This document shows positions 16,170 to 24,156 of a stretch of 59,790 nt of DNA, piece after piece. The notes beneath the pieces were generated by a model. That model was not told the origin of the DNA. It searched no databases and saw nothing but the letters and a program-made list of their open reading frames with translations. The position numbers and the translations under genes are program-made. The DNA is from Thermoleophilia bacterium (GTDB lineage Bacteria > Actinomycetota > Thermoleophilia > Gaiellales > JAICJC01), in the NCBI GenBank assembly GCA_025927685.1, contig JAICKX010000005.1, positions 1-59,790 of the forward strand. The letters run 5' to 3'. Each line of letters starts with the position of its first letter. The first letter of the stretch is position 1.

Positions 16170-16191
16170 CCGACGTAAAGACGGTGTAAAG
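16170..16191 (-). promoter_or_regulatory. Two 11-nt direct repeats upstream of the GH26-like gene
   Basis: On the minus strand CTTTACACCGT is followed directly by CTTTACGTCGG: two units in 11-nt register sharing CTTTAC. Eleven-nt direct repeats are the layout of response-regulator sites such as PHO boxes, but the sequence itself does not match a known box. Confidence 0.25.
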
Positions 16192-16221
16192 GCTCGCGAA
16201 AGATCGTGCAAAGGCCGACGG

Positions 16222-17172
16222 CTACACCGGGCCGGGCCGCACCCAGTCCGACTCGGGGTAGAACGCGGCGGCGGTCCGCCCCGTTCGCGCCCGCACCCGG
16301 CCGATCTCCTCGGGCGTCAGGCGCTCGTGCCACGTGCGGACGCTGGCGGCGCTGTGCCGGTGGAGGGCGTGGACGACGCCCTCGCCGGCCTCGGCCGGGT
16401 TCGACGCCGAGGTCGTCTCCGCGACGAAGCGGGCGACGCCGGCCGAGTACTCGATGCCGAGCCGGTCGCACATCGCCTCGAATCCGGCCGCCGGCGAGGT
16501 GGCGAGGTCCTCGTGGCGCACGTAGGTCCAGTCCGGGTGCACGGCCCGGTAGCGGTCGACGACCGTGTAGACGATGTCCCAGAGGAGCGCGGCCTGGTCG
16601 ACGACGTGCGGCGGCCGCCGTGCGAACTCCGCGATGTCGGCGCGCAGCTCCGGGACGAGCTCGTCCACGAGGCCCGGCTGGTCCAGGAAGTGCGAGAAGT
16701 CGTGCGTCCAGTTGAGCCGGCGCAGGCTGGCGGCGTATGCGCCCGGATGGCGGATCATCACGACGACCTGCATCCCGAACTCGCGGGCGAGCCAGGGGGC
16801 GGCGAGGACGGCGATCGGGTCCTTCATGAGCGGGCGCGCGCCCCGGATGCGGTGGGCCGCGAAGCGTGCGGCGTCGCGACCCATCCTGCCGGCGTCGCGC
16901 ACCGAGCGCAGGCGGCGGATCTCGGCTGCGTAGGAGTACCGGAACTCCAGGGTGCGGCGCAGGTCGGTGGCGAGCCCGGGCGGCGGGGTGCCGTTCGCGT
17001 AGGTGAACCAGTGCGGCACCTCTGCGCGGAACGTCCCGCGCCGGTGGCCCGGGTTGAACGGCTCGTAGATCATGCCGAGGCCGGGCGCGTGCGCCAGCGT
17101 CCGGCCGACCCACGTCGTCCCCGACCGGTTGATCCCCGTGACGAGGATCGGCGCGCGGCCCGGGTCGCTCAC
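16222..17172 (-). CDS. Sulfotransferase family protein (1)
   Basis: A 316-aa PAPS-dependent-type sulfotransferase fold. The 5'-phosphosulfate loop is ILVTGINRSGTTWVGRTL at about residues 9-26, and the 3'-phosphate site is VVVMIRHPGAYAASL, followed by WTYVRHEDLATSP. Family members move a sulfuryl group from PAPS to a hydroxyl of a sugar, lipid or other acceptor. GTG at 17172 overlaps the stop of the paralogous gene upstream as GTGA, so the two are one unit. The two proteins share layout (EPFNPGHRRGTFR and EPFSILHRPGTCA at the same place) and arose by duplication. The acceptor is unknown; a sugar is favoured by context. Confidence 0.82.
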   Translation of the reverse strand: MSDPGRAPILVTGINRSGTTWVGRTLAHAPGLGMIYEPFNPGHRRGTFRAEVPHWFTYANGTPPPGLATDLRRTLEFRYSYAAEIRRLRSVRDAGRMGRDAARFAAHRIRGARPLMKDPIAVLAAPWLAREFGMQVVVMIRHPGAYAASLRRLNWTHDFSHFLDQPGLVDELVPELRADIAEFARRPPHVVDQAALLWDIVYTVVDRYRAVHPDWTYVRHEDLATSPAAGFEAMCDRLGIEYSAGVARFVAETTSASNPAEAGEGVVHALHRHSAASVRTWHERLTPEEIGRVRARTGRTAAAFYPESDWVRPGPV

Positions 17173-18083
17173 CAGTCCTCGGGCCCGTACATCCCGTCCG
17201 CGATCGCGGCCGTCCCGGCCCGGACGCGCTCGATCTCGTCGTCCGTGAGCCGCTTCTTCCAGTTCCACACGTGCGCCGCGCTGTCGCGCCGGATCGAGTC
17301 GGGGGTGCTGGCCTCGGCCGGGTTCGACGCGTCGGACGTCTCGGCGATCAGCGCGTCGACCCGGTCGTCGCGAGGCAGGGAGAGCCGGTCGAACAGGGCG
17401 TGGAACTCCTGGGCCGGCCGGCGCGAGATGTCCTCCAGCCGCAGGAACGGCCAATCGGGGTGGCGGGCTCGGTAGGCCGCGAGCGCGTGGTGGATCACGT
17501 TCCAGAGCAGGATCGCCTGATCGACGATCTCCTGCTCGGCACGCGCGAACGCCTCGATCTCCGCGCGGAACGGGTCGAGCCAGTCGCGCATCATGAGCGG
17601 CTGGGCGAGGAAGTGGCCGAAGGGGTGGCGGAGGTGCAGCCGCTTCACGCTCGCCGCGAACGCGGCCGGATGGCGGACGAGGAGCACCGGATCGGTGCCG
17701 AACGCCGCGTTCAGCCACTCCGCCGAGAACACCGCGATCGGGTCCTTGAGGAGCGGGATCGCGGCCGCCCGCCGGTACCGCGCGAACCGGGACGCGTCGC
17801 GTGCCATCCGGGCGGCATCCCTCGGCGAGCGCAGGCTGCGGAGCTCCGCGCCGGCCGCGTAGCGCCAGCGGAGCATCTCGGCGACCGGGCCGCGCACCGG
17901 CCCCTCGTTCTCCGCGCAGACGTAGGGGAACCAGTGCTCGAACCGGACGGCGCAGGTGCCGGGCCGGTGCAGGATGCTGAAGGGCTCCCACACGTACCCG
18001 ACCGTCTCGGGCGAGGCGGCCAGCACCTGGCCCACCCAGCCGGTGCCGGACCGGTGCGATCCCGTGACGAGGATGCTGCGCAC
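17169..18083 (-). CDS. Sulfotransferase family protein (2)
   Basis: A 304-aa sulfotransferase, paralogue of the next gene downstream. The P-loop is ILVTGSHRSGTGWVGQVL near the N-terminus, the second site is VLLVRHPAAFAASVKRL, and FLRLEDISRRPAQEF follows. It ends with VWNWKKRLTDDEIERVRAGT, matching the paralogue's tail. I place the start at the GTG at 18083, where the conserved strand begins (VRSILVTG). A start further up (to 18158) is possible but would overlap the divergent promoter at 18119-18147. Confidence 0.8.
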   Translation of the reverse strand: MRSILVTGSHRSGTGWVGQVLAASPETVGYVWEPFSILHRPGTCAVRFEHWFPYVCAENEGPVRGPVAEMLRWRYAAGAELRSLRSPRDAARMARDASRFARYRRAAAIPLLKDPIAVFSAEWLNAAFGTDPVLLVRHPAAFAASVKRLHLRHPFGHFLAQPLMMRDWLDPFRAEIEAFARAEQEIVDQAILLWNVIHHALAAYRARHPDWPFLRLEDISRRPAQEFHALFDRLSLPRDDRVDALIAETSDASNPAEASTPDSIRRDSAAHVWNWKKRLTDDEIERVRAGTAAIADGMYGPEDW

Positions 18084-18118
18084 CGTGGCAGTATCACGCG
18101 CCCGCGGCGCGGCTCGCG

Positions 18119-18147
18119 TTGACACTCCCACCCATCGCGCCGATACT
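18119..18147 (+). promoter_or_regulatory. Sigma-70-type promoter TTGACA-N17-GATACT
   Basis: A consensus -35 (TTGACA, 18119-18124) and a GATACT -10 (18142-18147) at 17-nt spacing, in the divergent gap before the plus-strand sulfotransferase. The predicted start of transcription (about 18154) lies beyond the ATG at 18151, so the second ATG at 18157 would be used on an almost leaderless mRNA. Confidence 0.65.
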
Positions 18148-18150
18148 CGA

Positions 18151-19041
18151 ATGGGCATGGCGACGCTCTCGCAACTGATCGCACGTCACGCCGGGGTGAA
18201 GCAGCGTGCGGTCGTCCCGGCCTACCGCGCGATGGCGCGCGCGAACGTCTTCCTGCCGGGGCCGCGGGTGTTCGCGAACAGCTTCCCCAAGGGCGGGACG
18301 CACCTGCTCTCGGCGCTCCTCGGCGAGTTGCCGCGCATGATGTTCTCGGGCGTGCACTGCGCGGCCGGAGACTTCACCGCCGGCGCTCCGCGGGCCGACG
18401 CCGAGAACATGGACTGGGACCGGCTGCGGCGCACGCTGGGGCGCGTCAACCGGGGGCAGTTCATGACCGCGCACTTCCCGTACGTCGAGGGGCTCGAGCG
18501 GGAGCTCGACGAGCTCGGGTACAGCTCGCTCCTCATCCTGCGCGATCCGCGCGACGTGGTCGTCTCGGCCCAGCACTACGTCACGAAGATGGCCTCGCAC
18601 GACCTGCACCGGCGGTTCACGGAGCAGTACCGGTCCGCCGACGAGCGGATCCGGGTCACGATCGAGGGGTTCCCGGCCAACGAGCTCGGCCGCGGCCAGG
18701 ACTCGATCGGAGAGCGGCTCGGCCGCTACCTGCCCTGGCTCTCGATGCCGGAGGTGCTGGTCGTCCGCTTCGAGGACCTGATCGGCCAGGCAGGGGGCGG
18801 GAGCCGCGAGCGCCAGGACGAGCAGGTCGAGCGCATCGCGCTGCACGTCGGCCGCCCGCTCTCACCGGAGCGGGTGCGCGCCGTGGCCGGGCGGGTGTGG
18901 TCGGACCGGAGCTCCACCTTCCGGCAGGGCCGGGCCGGCGGCTGGCGCGACGAGCTGAGCCCCGACCACATCGCCCTGTTCAAGGCGGTGGCCGGGGATC
19001 AGCTGATCGCGCTCGGCTACGAAGCCGACCTCGACTGGTAG
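18151..19041 (+). CDS. Sulfotransferase domain protein (3)
   Basis: A 296-aa (from 18151) or 294-aa (from 18157) Sulfotransfer_1-type protein. The 5'-phosphosulfate loop is VFANSFPKGGTHLLSALL, the 3'-phosphate motif is LLILRDPRDVVVSAQHYV, and the C-terminal region has FRQGRAGGWRDELSPDHIALFKAVAGDQLIALGY. The RxGxxGxW/K-like element (RQGRAGGWRD) contacts the PAPS 3' phosphate in this superfamily. This is the clearest canonical sulfotransferase of the locus. A strong promoter lies immediately upstream, and the predicted transcription start favours the ATG at 18157. The acceptor is unknown. Confidence 0.88.
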   Translation: MGMATLSQLIARHAGVKQRAVVPAYRAMARANVFLPGPRVFANSFPKGGTHLLSALLGELPRMMFSGVHCAAGDFTAGAPRADAENMDWDRLRRTLGRVNRGQFMTAHFPYVEGLERELDELGYSSLLILRDPRDVVVSAQHYVTKMASHDLHRRFTEQYRSADERIRVTIEGFPANELGRGQDSIGERLGRYLPWLSMPEVLVVRFEDLIGQAGGGSRERQDEQVERIALHVGRPLSPERVRAVAGRVWSDRSSTFRQGRAGGWRDELSPDHIALFKAVAGDQLIALGYEADLDW

Positions 19042-19054
19042 CCGTGAGGCTCGG

Positions 19055-20053
19055 CTAGCGAGCGGCCGAGAGCGTCGCGGTCGGGCCGCCGGCGACCATC
19101 TGGTCGTGGATCCACCGGTACGTGCGCTCCATCCCGTCACGCAGGCTGATCGACGGCTCCCAGTCGAGCCGCTCCAGGATGAGCGTGTTGTCGCTGTTCC
19201 GGCCGCGCACGCCCTGAGGCGCGTCGAGCTTGTAGTTGCGCTTCAGCTCGACGCCGGCGATCTCCTCGACGATCGAGACGAGCTGGTTGATCGTGACGAG
19301 CTCGGAGCTGCCGATGTTGATCGGCTCGACCACGTCGCTGTCCATGAGCCGCTGCGTCCCGTAGACGCAGTCGTCCACGTACATGAAGCTCCGCGTCTGC
19401 TCGCCGTCGCCCCAGATCTCGATCTCGTTCGAGCCCGAGAGCTTGGCCGCGACGACCTTGCGGCAGATGGCGGCGGGGGCCTTCTCGCGGCCGCCGTCGT
19501 AGGTCCCGTACGGGCCGTAGACGTTGTGGTAGCGGGCCACCCGGGTCTGGAATCCGAAGTCCTCGAGGAAATGCCGGCACATCCGCTCGCTGAAGAGCTT
19601 CTCCCACCCGTAGCCGTCCTCCGGCATAGCCGGGTAGGCATCGGCCTCGGCCAGCGCCGTGACGTCGGGCGACGTCTGGTGCTCGGCGGCGTAGACACAC
19701 GCCGACGACGAGAAGAAGAACCGGTCCACGCCGGCCTCGCGAGCGGCCATCAGCATGTGGGTGTTGATGAGCACCGACAGCATGCACAGCGCCTTGTTGT
19801 TCTCGATGAAGCCCATGCCGCCCATGTCGGCGGCGAGGTTGAACACGCGGGACGCGCCGGCCACGGCCTGCTCGCACGCTGCGCGCTCGGAGAGGTCGAG
19901 GACGAGCGACTCCGCCTCGGGCGCCACCTGATACCAGGCGTCGAGCGGCTTCATGTCGACCGCGCGGACGCGCAGGCCCTTGCCGATGAGGTCGCGCACG
20001 AGGTGGCCCCCGATGAAGCCGCCCCCGCCGCCGACGACGACGAGATCGCTCAT
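19055..20053 (-). CDS. NAD-dependent sugar epimerase (GDP-mannose 3,5-epimerase-like)
   Basis: A 332-aa extended short-chain dehydrogenase acting on a nucleotide sugar. The nucleotide-binding site is VVVGGGGGFIGGHLVRDL, with VFNLAADMGGMGFIENN, FFFSSSACVYAAE, the catalytic tyrosine in EDGYGWEKLFSERMC and HNVYGPYGTYDGGREKAPAA. NLAADMGGMGFI and the YGWEK motif closely recall GDP-mannose 3,5-epimerase, so it may supply GDP-L-galactose or a related sugar. The ATG at 20053 overlaps the phosphatase stop as ATGA, so the two minus-strand genes are coupled. The neighbouring polymer genes suggest the sugar is built into a polysaccharide. Confidence 0.85.
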   Translation of the reverse strand: MSDLVVVGGGGGFIGGHLVRDLIGKGLRVRAVDMKPLDAWYQVAPEAESLVLDLSERAACEQAVAGASRVFNLAADMGGMGFIENNKALCMLSVLINTHMLMAAREAGVDRFFFSSSACVYAAEHQTSPDVTALAEADAYPAMPEDGYGWEKLFSERMCRHFLEDFGFQTRVARYHNVYGPYGTYDGGREKAPAAICRKVVAAKLSGSNEIEIWGDGEQTRSFMYVDDCVYGTQRLMDSDVVEPINIGSSELVTINQLVSIVEEIAGVELKRNYKLDAPQGVRGRNSDNTLILERLDWEPSISLRDGMERTYRWIHDQMVAGGPTATLSAAR

Positions 20054-20742
20054 GACGCCACCGCCTCGTCCGTGTCGACCGTCCCGGCCGCGGCCTTGTG
20101 CGGGTCGGGCAGGTGCCGGTTGAGCGCGGAGGCGATCCGCAGCGTGCCGTCGGCGTAGTCGATGACGGTCGCCGAGCCGGTCGACAGCTTGAACTGCCAG
20201 TCGCCGATCGTCGGGCCGGCGATCCGCAGGACGGCCAGGCGCACCATGGCGCCGTGGCTCACTGCGGCCACCGCCTGGCGCGGATGCCGGCGGCAGATCT
20301 CGTAGATCGCGTCGACCATGCGGTCGGCCGCGTCCGCCAGCGCTTCGCCCTCGGGGCAGGCGGCCTGCTCGGGAGCCTCGGCATAGAGGCGGAAGGCGTC
20401 CGCGTCGTGGGCGGCGCACTCCTCCTTCGTGAGGCCCTCCCAGACGCCGTAGTCGAGGTTGGTCAGCCCCTGGTGGTCGTCGACCGCCTCGAGATTCGAG
20501 GCCGCGGCGACCGCCATGGCCACCTCGCGGGCACGAGCCAGCGGGCTCGTGTAGACGGCGCTCAGCCCGGCGCCGGAGAGCTGCCGGGCGGTCGCAAGCG
20601 CCTCGGCTCGGCCGACCGCATCGAGCGGCACCTCGAGCCGGCCGCGAAACCGCACCTCGGCGTTCATCACCGTCCGCCCATGGCGGACCAGATACAACCG
20701 GCAACCGTCGTCAGCGCTCACGCCGGTATGCGCAACCGTCAT
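20050..20742 (-). CDS. Histidine phosphatase family protein
   Basis: A 230-aa phosphoglycerate-mutase-like phosphatase. LYLVRHGRTVMNAEVRFRGRLEVPL holds the catalytic RHG, followed by YTSPLARAREVAMAVA, a Glu-containing stretch DYGVWEGLTKEEC and the second catalytic His in VAAVSHGAMVRL. I chose the ATG at 20742 because GGGAGGGG lies just before it; the longer frame starting at 20802 would begin inside the -35 box. Coupled to the sugar epimerase, it may dephosphorylate a sugar-phosphate precursor, although this family is broad. Confidence 0.85.
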   Translation of the reverse strand: MTVAHTGVSADDGCRLYLVRHGRTVMNAEVRFRGRLEVPLDAVGRAEALATARQLSGAGLSAVYTSPLARAREVAMAVAAASNLEAVDDHQGLTNLDYGVWEGLTKEECAAHDADAFRLYAEAPEQAACPEGEALADAADRMVDAIYEICRRHPRQAVAAVSHGAMVRLAVLRIAGPTIGDWQFKLSTGSATVIDYADGTLRIASALNRHLPDPHKAAAGTVDTDEAVAS

Positions 20743-20773
20743 GTTCCCCTCCCACACTTCCGCTTGACCGTCC

Positions 20774-20802
20774 AAGTGTCCCACGACCTGTCGCTCTGTC
20801 AA
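20774..20802 (-). promoter_or_regulatory. Promoter TTGACA-N17-ACACTT for phosphatase-epimerase genes
   Basis: On the minus strand TTGACA (20802-20797) and ACACTT (20779-20774) are 17 nt apart. The ribosome-binding site and the ATG at 20742 follow about 25-30 nt later. The -10 is weaker than the -35. Confidence 0.5.
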
Positions 20803-20899
20803 GCCTTACCTGGCCCGCTCACCCCCCGGCCCAGGATGACCGATTCCCGCAGCCGCGGGGCGTCGCGCTCCGCGCACAGCGTACCGCACCTTTGCGCGG

Positions 20900-20928
20900 G
20901 TGACGACTCCACCGACAGCGTGTACCCT
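20900..20928 (+). promoter_or_regulatory. Possible promoter GTGACG-N17-TACCCT before the flippase gene
   Basis: TACCCT is the same -10 hexamer used by the promoter at 26360, here with a partial -35 17 nt upstream. It lies about 125 nt before the flippase ATG; the rest of the 250-bp gap (20803-21053) shows nothing else. Confidence 0.35.
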
Positions 20929-21053
20929 CGAGGCAGTGGTGTCTGCCCCCGTCCATCGCGTGGCGTGCGTGCCCGCCCGACCCCCTTCCGTCCTCAGCGC
21001 CCCGGCGCGCTGACGGCGGCGCACGAACCGGCGGGATCGGCGATGGTGCGGCC

Positions 21054-22427
21054 ATGAGCGTGAGCGCGGAGCCGCAGGGCGTGGCGGCGACGAACGCCGC
21101 CGCGGCGATCCGGCGGCGGCTCGTGCGCGGCTCGATGACCGTGTTCGTCGGCATGGTCGCCGGCACGATCCTGACGCTGGTCTTCAACGCCATGCTCGCG
21201 CGGATGGTCTCGCACGCCACGCTGGGCGCCTACTTCCTGGTATCGAGCATGGTGGTCATCGCGTCCACGATCGGCAAGCTCGGGCTCGAGAAGACGGTCG
21301 TCCGGTTCGTCGCCGCGGCGCGCGCGACCGGGAGGCCGGGGCGCGTGCGGCGCACCGTCATCCTGGTGTTCCTCATCGGCACGGCGGCATCCGCCGCGAT
21401 CGCGGTCGTCCTCGTGCTCGGGCTCGGCCATTTCCTGGCGGTGCGCGTCTACCACTCGCAGGCCGTCGCCGGCGTCATCGCGCTTGCGGCGGTCTGGATC
21501 GGCGTGAACGCGCTGCTCTCGCTCACTGCGGAGACGTTCCGTGGGTTCAAGCGGTTCTGGCCCGCGACGCTCTACGGCGGCCTTGCAGTCGACGTCCTGC
21601 TCGTGCTCGGCTTCGGGCCGCTGTGGATCGCGGGCGTCCGGCCGAGCCTGGCCCAGGCGGTGGGCCTGACGGTCGCGATGACCGGCGTGGCCCTGGCGGT
21701 GGGCATGGCCGACCTGTGGCGCACCGTCCTGCCGTTCCGAGGCGAGGGCACGGCCGGGCTCCGGGAGGTGACCGCCGTCTCGGTGCCGCTCCTGATCTCG
21801 AACATCGCGAACTTCGCCGTGGGGACCGGGGTCGACCTCTGGGTGGTCGGGCATTTCTCGAACACCTCGGACGTGGCGCTCTACGGGGCGGCGTCCCGGC
21901 TGGTCTTCTTCGTCGCGACCCCGCTGATCGTCGTGTCGCAGGTCGTGCCTCCGATCATCGCCGAGCTGCACGCCCGCGGGGAGCGCGACCAGCTCGAGCG
22001 CACGCTGCGCGGCGTCTCGACGGTCGCCGGGCTGCCCGCTGCTCTCGTCCTGGTGGCGTTCATCGTCGCGGGCGGATTCATCCTGTCGGTCGCCTACGGC
22101 CCCTACTTCCGCGGCGCCGCCACGGTGCTCGTCATCCTGAGCGTCGCACGGCTGACGGCGGTGTGCACGGGCTCGAGCGGCGTGACGCTGATGATGACCG
22201 GCCACCAGCGCACGATGATGCTGATCACGGTGGGCAGCGGGGCCTTCGCGCTCGTCGCCGAGATCCTGCTCGCGCCCCGGTACGGCATCACCGGCGTGGC
22301 GGCCGCCACCTGCACGGCCCAGATCATGCTCAACCTCCTCCAGCTCGTGTTCGCCCGCATCCACGTCGGGATCTGGACCCACTCCCGCTTCTCGCTCGAT
22401 CCGGTCCGGGAGCTCGTCCGCGGATGA
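21054..22427 (+). CDS. Polysaccharide flippase (Wzx/MATE-like membrane protein)
   Basis: A 457-aa integral membrane protein with about 12-14 hydrophobic segments, for example MTVFVGMVAGTILTLVFNAML, VILVFLIGTAASAAIAVVLVLG, LPAALVLVAFIVAGGFILSVAYG and a conserved late stretch MTGHQRTMMLITVGSGAFALVAEILLAPRYGITGVAAATC. This is the pattern of the polysaccharide-synthesis/MurJ-MATE export superfamily. Such proteins flip undecaprenyl-linked oligosaccharides across the membrane. The gene lies in the same locus as a polymerase-like protein and glycosyltransferases, so a Wzx role is likely. Its stop overlaps the start of a micro-ORF as ATGA. Confidence 0.86.
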   Translation: MSVSAEPQGVAATNAAAAIRRRLVRGSMTVFVGMVAGTILTLVFNAMLARMVSHATLGAYFLVSSMVVIASTIGKLGLEKTVVRFVAAARATGRPGRVRRTVILVFLIGTAASAAIAVVLVLGLGHFLAVRVYHSQAVAGVIALAAVWIGVNALLSLTAETFRGFKRFWPATLYGGLAVDVLLVLGFGPLWIAGVRPSLAQAVGLTVAMTGVALAVGMADLWRTVLPFRGEGTAGLREVTAVSVPLLISNIANFAVGTGVDLWVVGHFSNTSDVALYGAASRLVFFVATPLIVVSQVVPPIIAELHARGERDQLERTLRGVSTVAGLPAALVLVAFIVAGGFILSVAYGPYFRGAATVLVILSVARLTAVCTGSSGVTLMMTGHQRTMMLITVGSGAFALVAEILLAPRYGITGVAAATCTAQIMLNLLQLVFARIHVGIWTHSRFSLDPVRELVRG

Positions 22428-22528
22428 GGAGGGCGCTCCAGGCCCTCTCGGATCTGGTGGACGCCGCCGATCGGGCCGTGCAGCGCGCGATCCGCGGATA
22501 CGTGAGGATCACGGACCGGCGTGGCTGA
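22424..22528 (+). CDS. 34-aa micro-ORF bridging flippase and sulfotransferase
   Basis: The ATG at 22424 overlaps the flippase TGA by 4 nt. The frame encodes 34 residues (MRRALQALSDLVDAADRAVQ, then RAIRGYVRITDRRG) that would form a basic amphipathic helix. It ends 8 nt inside the next gene, whose GTG start is at 22521. Without it there would be a gap of about 90 nt in an otherwise overlapping operon. It may be a real small protein or a device that passes ribosomes on to the sulfotransferase. No family is recognised. Confidence 0.45.
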   Translation: MRRALQALSDLVDAADRAVQRAIRGYVRITDRRG

Positions 22529-23387
22529 GGGCCGGCCGCACTCCGGCGACCGGACGGCGATCTTCCTGCACGTCGGGAAGACCGCGGGCTGGACGCTGCG
22601 CCAGATCCTCTACCGCAACGTGCCGCGCCGCGAGGTGATGCGCGTCCGCCCACCGAAGGACCGGCCGCGCGGCTTCCTGAACGACGATCCGCTGCGCGCG
22701 TTCGCGGCGCTGCCGGAGGCCGACCGGGCCCACCCGCGGCTGCTCGTGAGCCACATGATCTTCGGCATCCACGAGTCGGTGCCGCGCGAGTCCACCTACT
22801 TCACGATGCTCCGCGAGCCGGCCGCCCGCGCGCTCTCGCAGTACCGGCATGTCCTCCGTCGCCCCGAGCACCGGCTGCACGCGGCGGCCGCTGCCGGCGA
22901 GCTCTCGCTGGAGCGCTACGTCACCGGCGGCGTGGCGCTCGAGATGGACAACGGGCAGACGCGGGCGATCGCGGGCGACATCGAGACCCCGTTCGGGCAG
23001 TGCACGCCGGAGATGCTCGAGCGGGCGAAGCGGAACCTCGACCGGCACTTCGCCGTCGCCGGCGTGACCGAGCGCTTCGACGAGATGCTGGTCGCCCTCG
23101 GGCGTGAGTTCGGCTGGCGGAACCTGTTCTACGTGCGGGCGAACGCGGCCCCCGAGGGCCAGCGCGTGCCGGTGACCGAGGCCGACCGCGAGATGATCCG
23201 CGCGCACAACGTCTTCGACTGCGAGCTCTACCGCCACGTCGTGGAGCGCTTCGACGAGATGGTGGCCCGCGATCCCGGGTTCCCGTCCGACCTGCGCAGG
23301 TTCCAGCGTGGAAACCGGCTCTACCGCCCCTGGGGGCGCATCTCCTACGGGACGAAGCAGGCCGCCGTGCGGCGCACCAGGTCCTGA
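22521..23387 (+). CDS. Sulfotransferase family protein (4, heparan-sulfate 2-O type)
   Basis: A 288-aa protein of the Sulfotransfer_2 type. The P-loop is AIFLHVGKTAGWTLRQIL, the second PAPS site is YFTMLREPAARALSQYRHVL, and the family hallmark LEMDNGQTRAIAGD lies mid-protein. It is a close paralogue of the protein at 26385 (which has FLHIGKTAGSTLRQVL and FEMDNSQTRAIAGD). In animals, relatives sulfate uronic acids or hexosamines in glycosaminoglycans, which fits a sugar acceptor. GTG at 22521 overlaps the micro-ORF. It converges with the next gene with no spacer: the two stop codons are adjacent. Confidence 0.85.
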   Translation: MAEGRPHSGDRTAIFLHVGKTAGWTLRQILYRNVPRREVMRVRPPKDRPRGFLNDDPLRAFAALPEADRAHPRLLVSHMIFGIHESVPRESTYFTMLREPAARALSQYRHVLRRPEHRLHAAAAAGELSLERYVTGGVALEMDNGQTRAIAGDIETPFGQCTPEMLERAKRNLDRHFAVAGVTERFDEMLVALGREFGWRNLFYVRANAAPEGQRVPVTEADREMIRAHNVFDCELYRHVVERFDEMVARDPGFPSDLRRFQRGNRLYRPWGRISYGTKQAAVRRTRS

Positions 23388-24140
23388 TCAGGGCGGCGCG
23401 CCGATGAGCGACTCGTAGAGCGCGGCCGCCCGCCTGCGGACCGGGGCCAGGTCGGGCGCCTCGAGCGTGTGCCGGAGCGCCTCCTTGGCCGCCTGGCGCT
23501 CGACGGTCGGCCGGCCGAAGTGGAGGCTCGGGCGCCCCTGGTCGACGTGCCGCCGCCACATCTCCTCCTGCACGCGCTTGTCGAACTCCTCGGTTTTCGG
23601 CGGCGGCGTGAACGACGTTCCGAACTTCGCGTTCAGGCGCTCGATCGCACCGCCGTAGTCGCGGTCGAGCTCCTCCACCGAGATCACGATGACGTCGCCC
23701 GCGACCTCCGCCACGCCGCGGTGGAAGCGGATCCAGGCGTCCAGGATCGTCCGCGCGCTGAGGCCGGGGTGACGGACCATGTGCGAGATCGCCACGTCGT
23801 CGGGCTTCTTCACGATCACGATGGTCGGCAGGCCGAGCCGCGCGGCCCTCACGACCTGCGCGGACGCGTGCGTGTGATGGGCCGAGCGCACCGGCCGGTC
23901 CTGGGCGAGCTCGAGACAGACGACCGCGTACGACGACGCCGACCGCCCGAACCCCTCGATCACGATCTCGGTGTCGGCGCCGATCAGCCGGTCCGGCCGG
24001 TCGCGGTGCTTCCAGGCGATCAGCCGCAGGTAGGGCTGATAGCAGTTGAGGCGGTAGCGCAGCCGGTAGCGGGCGTTCGTCGCTCGGCTCGCCGCCGCCG
24101 CCCGCCCGCTCCCGGGCAGTGATCGTTCCGTCTGTCCCAC
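23388..24140 (-). CDS. Sulfotransferase-like P-loop protein (5), divergent
   Basis: A 250-aa protein with a weak sulfotransferase pattern. IVIEGFGRSASSYAVVCLEL stands where the 5'-phosphosulfate loop should be, with Arg-Ser-Ala-Ser instead of the usual Lys/Arg-Ser/Gly-Gly-Thr. IVIVKKPDDVAISHMVRHPG stands at the 3'-phosphate site. The tail EFDKRVQEEMWRRHVDQGRP is highly charged. It may sulfate the same product or may be inactive. The GTG start at 24140 lies 16 nt after the end of the decayed metallophosphoesterase fragment, so its mRNA could begin at the relic promoter at 24462-24489. Confidence 0.65.
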   Translation of the reverse strand: MGQTERSLPGSGRAAAASRATNARYRLRYRLNCYQPYLRLIAWKHRDRPDRLIGADTEIVIEGFGRSASSYAVVCLELAQDRPVRSAHHTHASAQVVRAARLGLPTIVIVKKPDDVAISHMVRHPGLSARTILDAWIRFHRGVAEVAGDVIVISVEELDRDYGGAIERLNAKFGTSFTPPPKTEEFDKRVQEEMWRRHVDQGRPSLHFGRPTVERQAAKEALRHTLEAPDLAPVRRRAAALYESLIGAPP

Positions 24141-24156
24141 AGCGCCTGCAGGCTAG

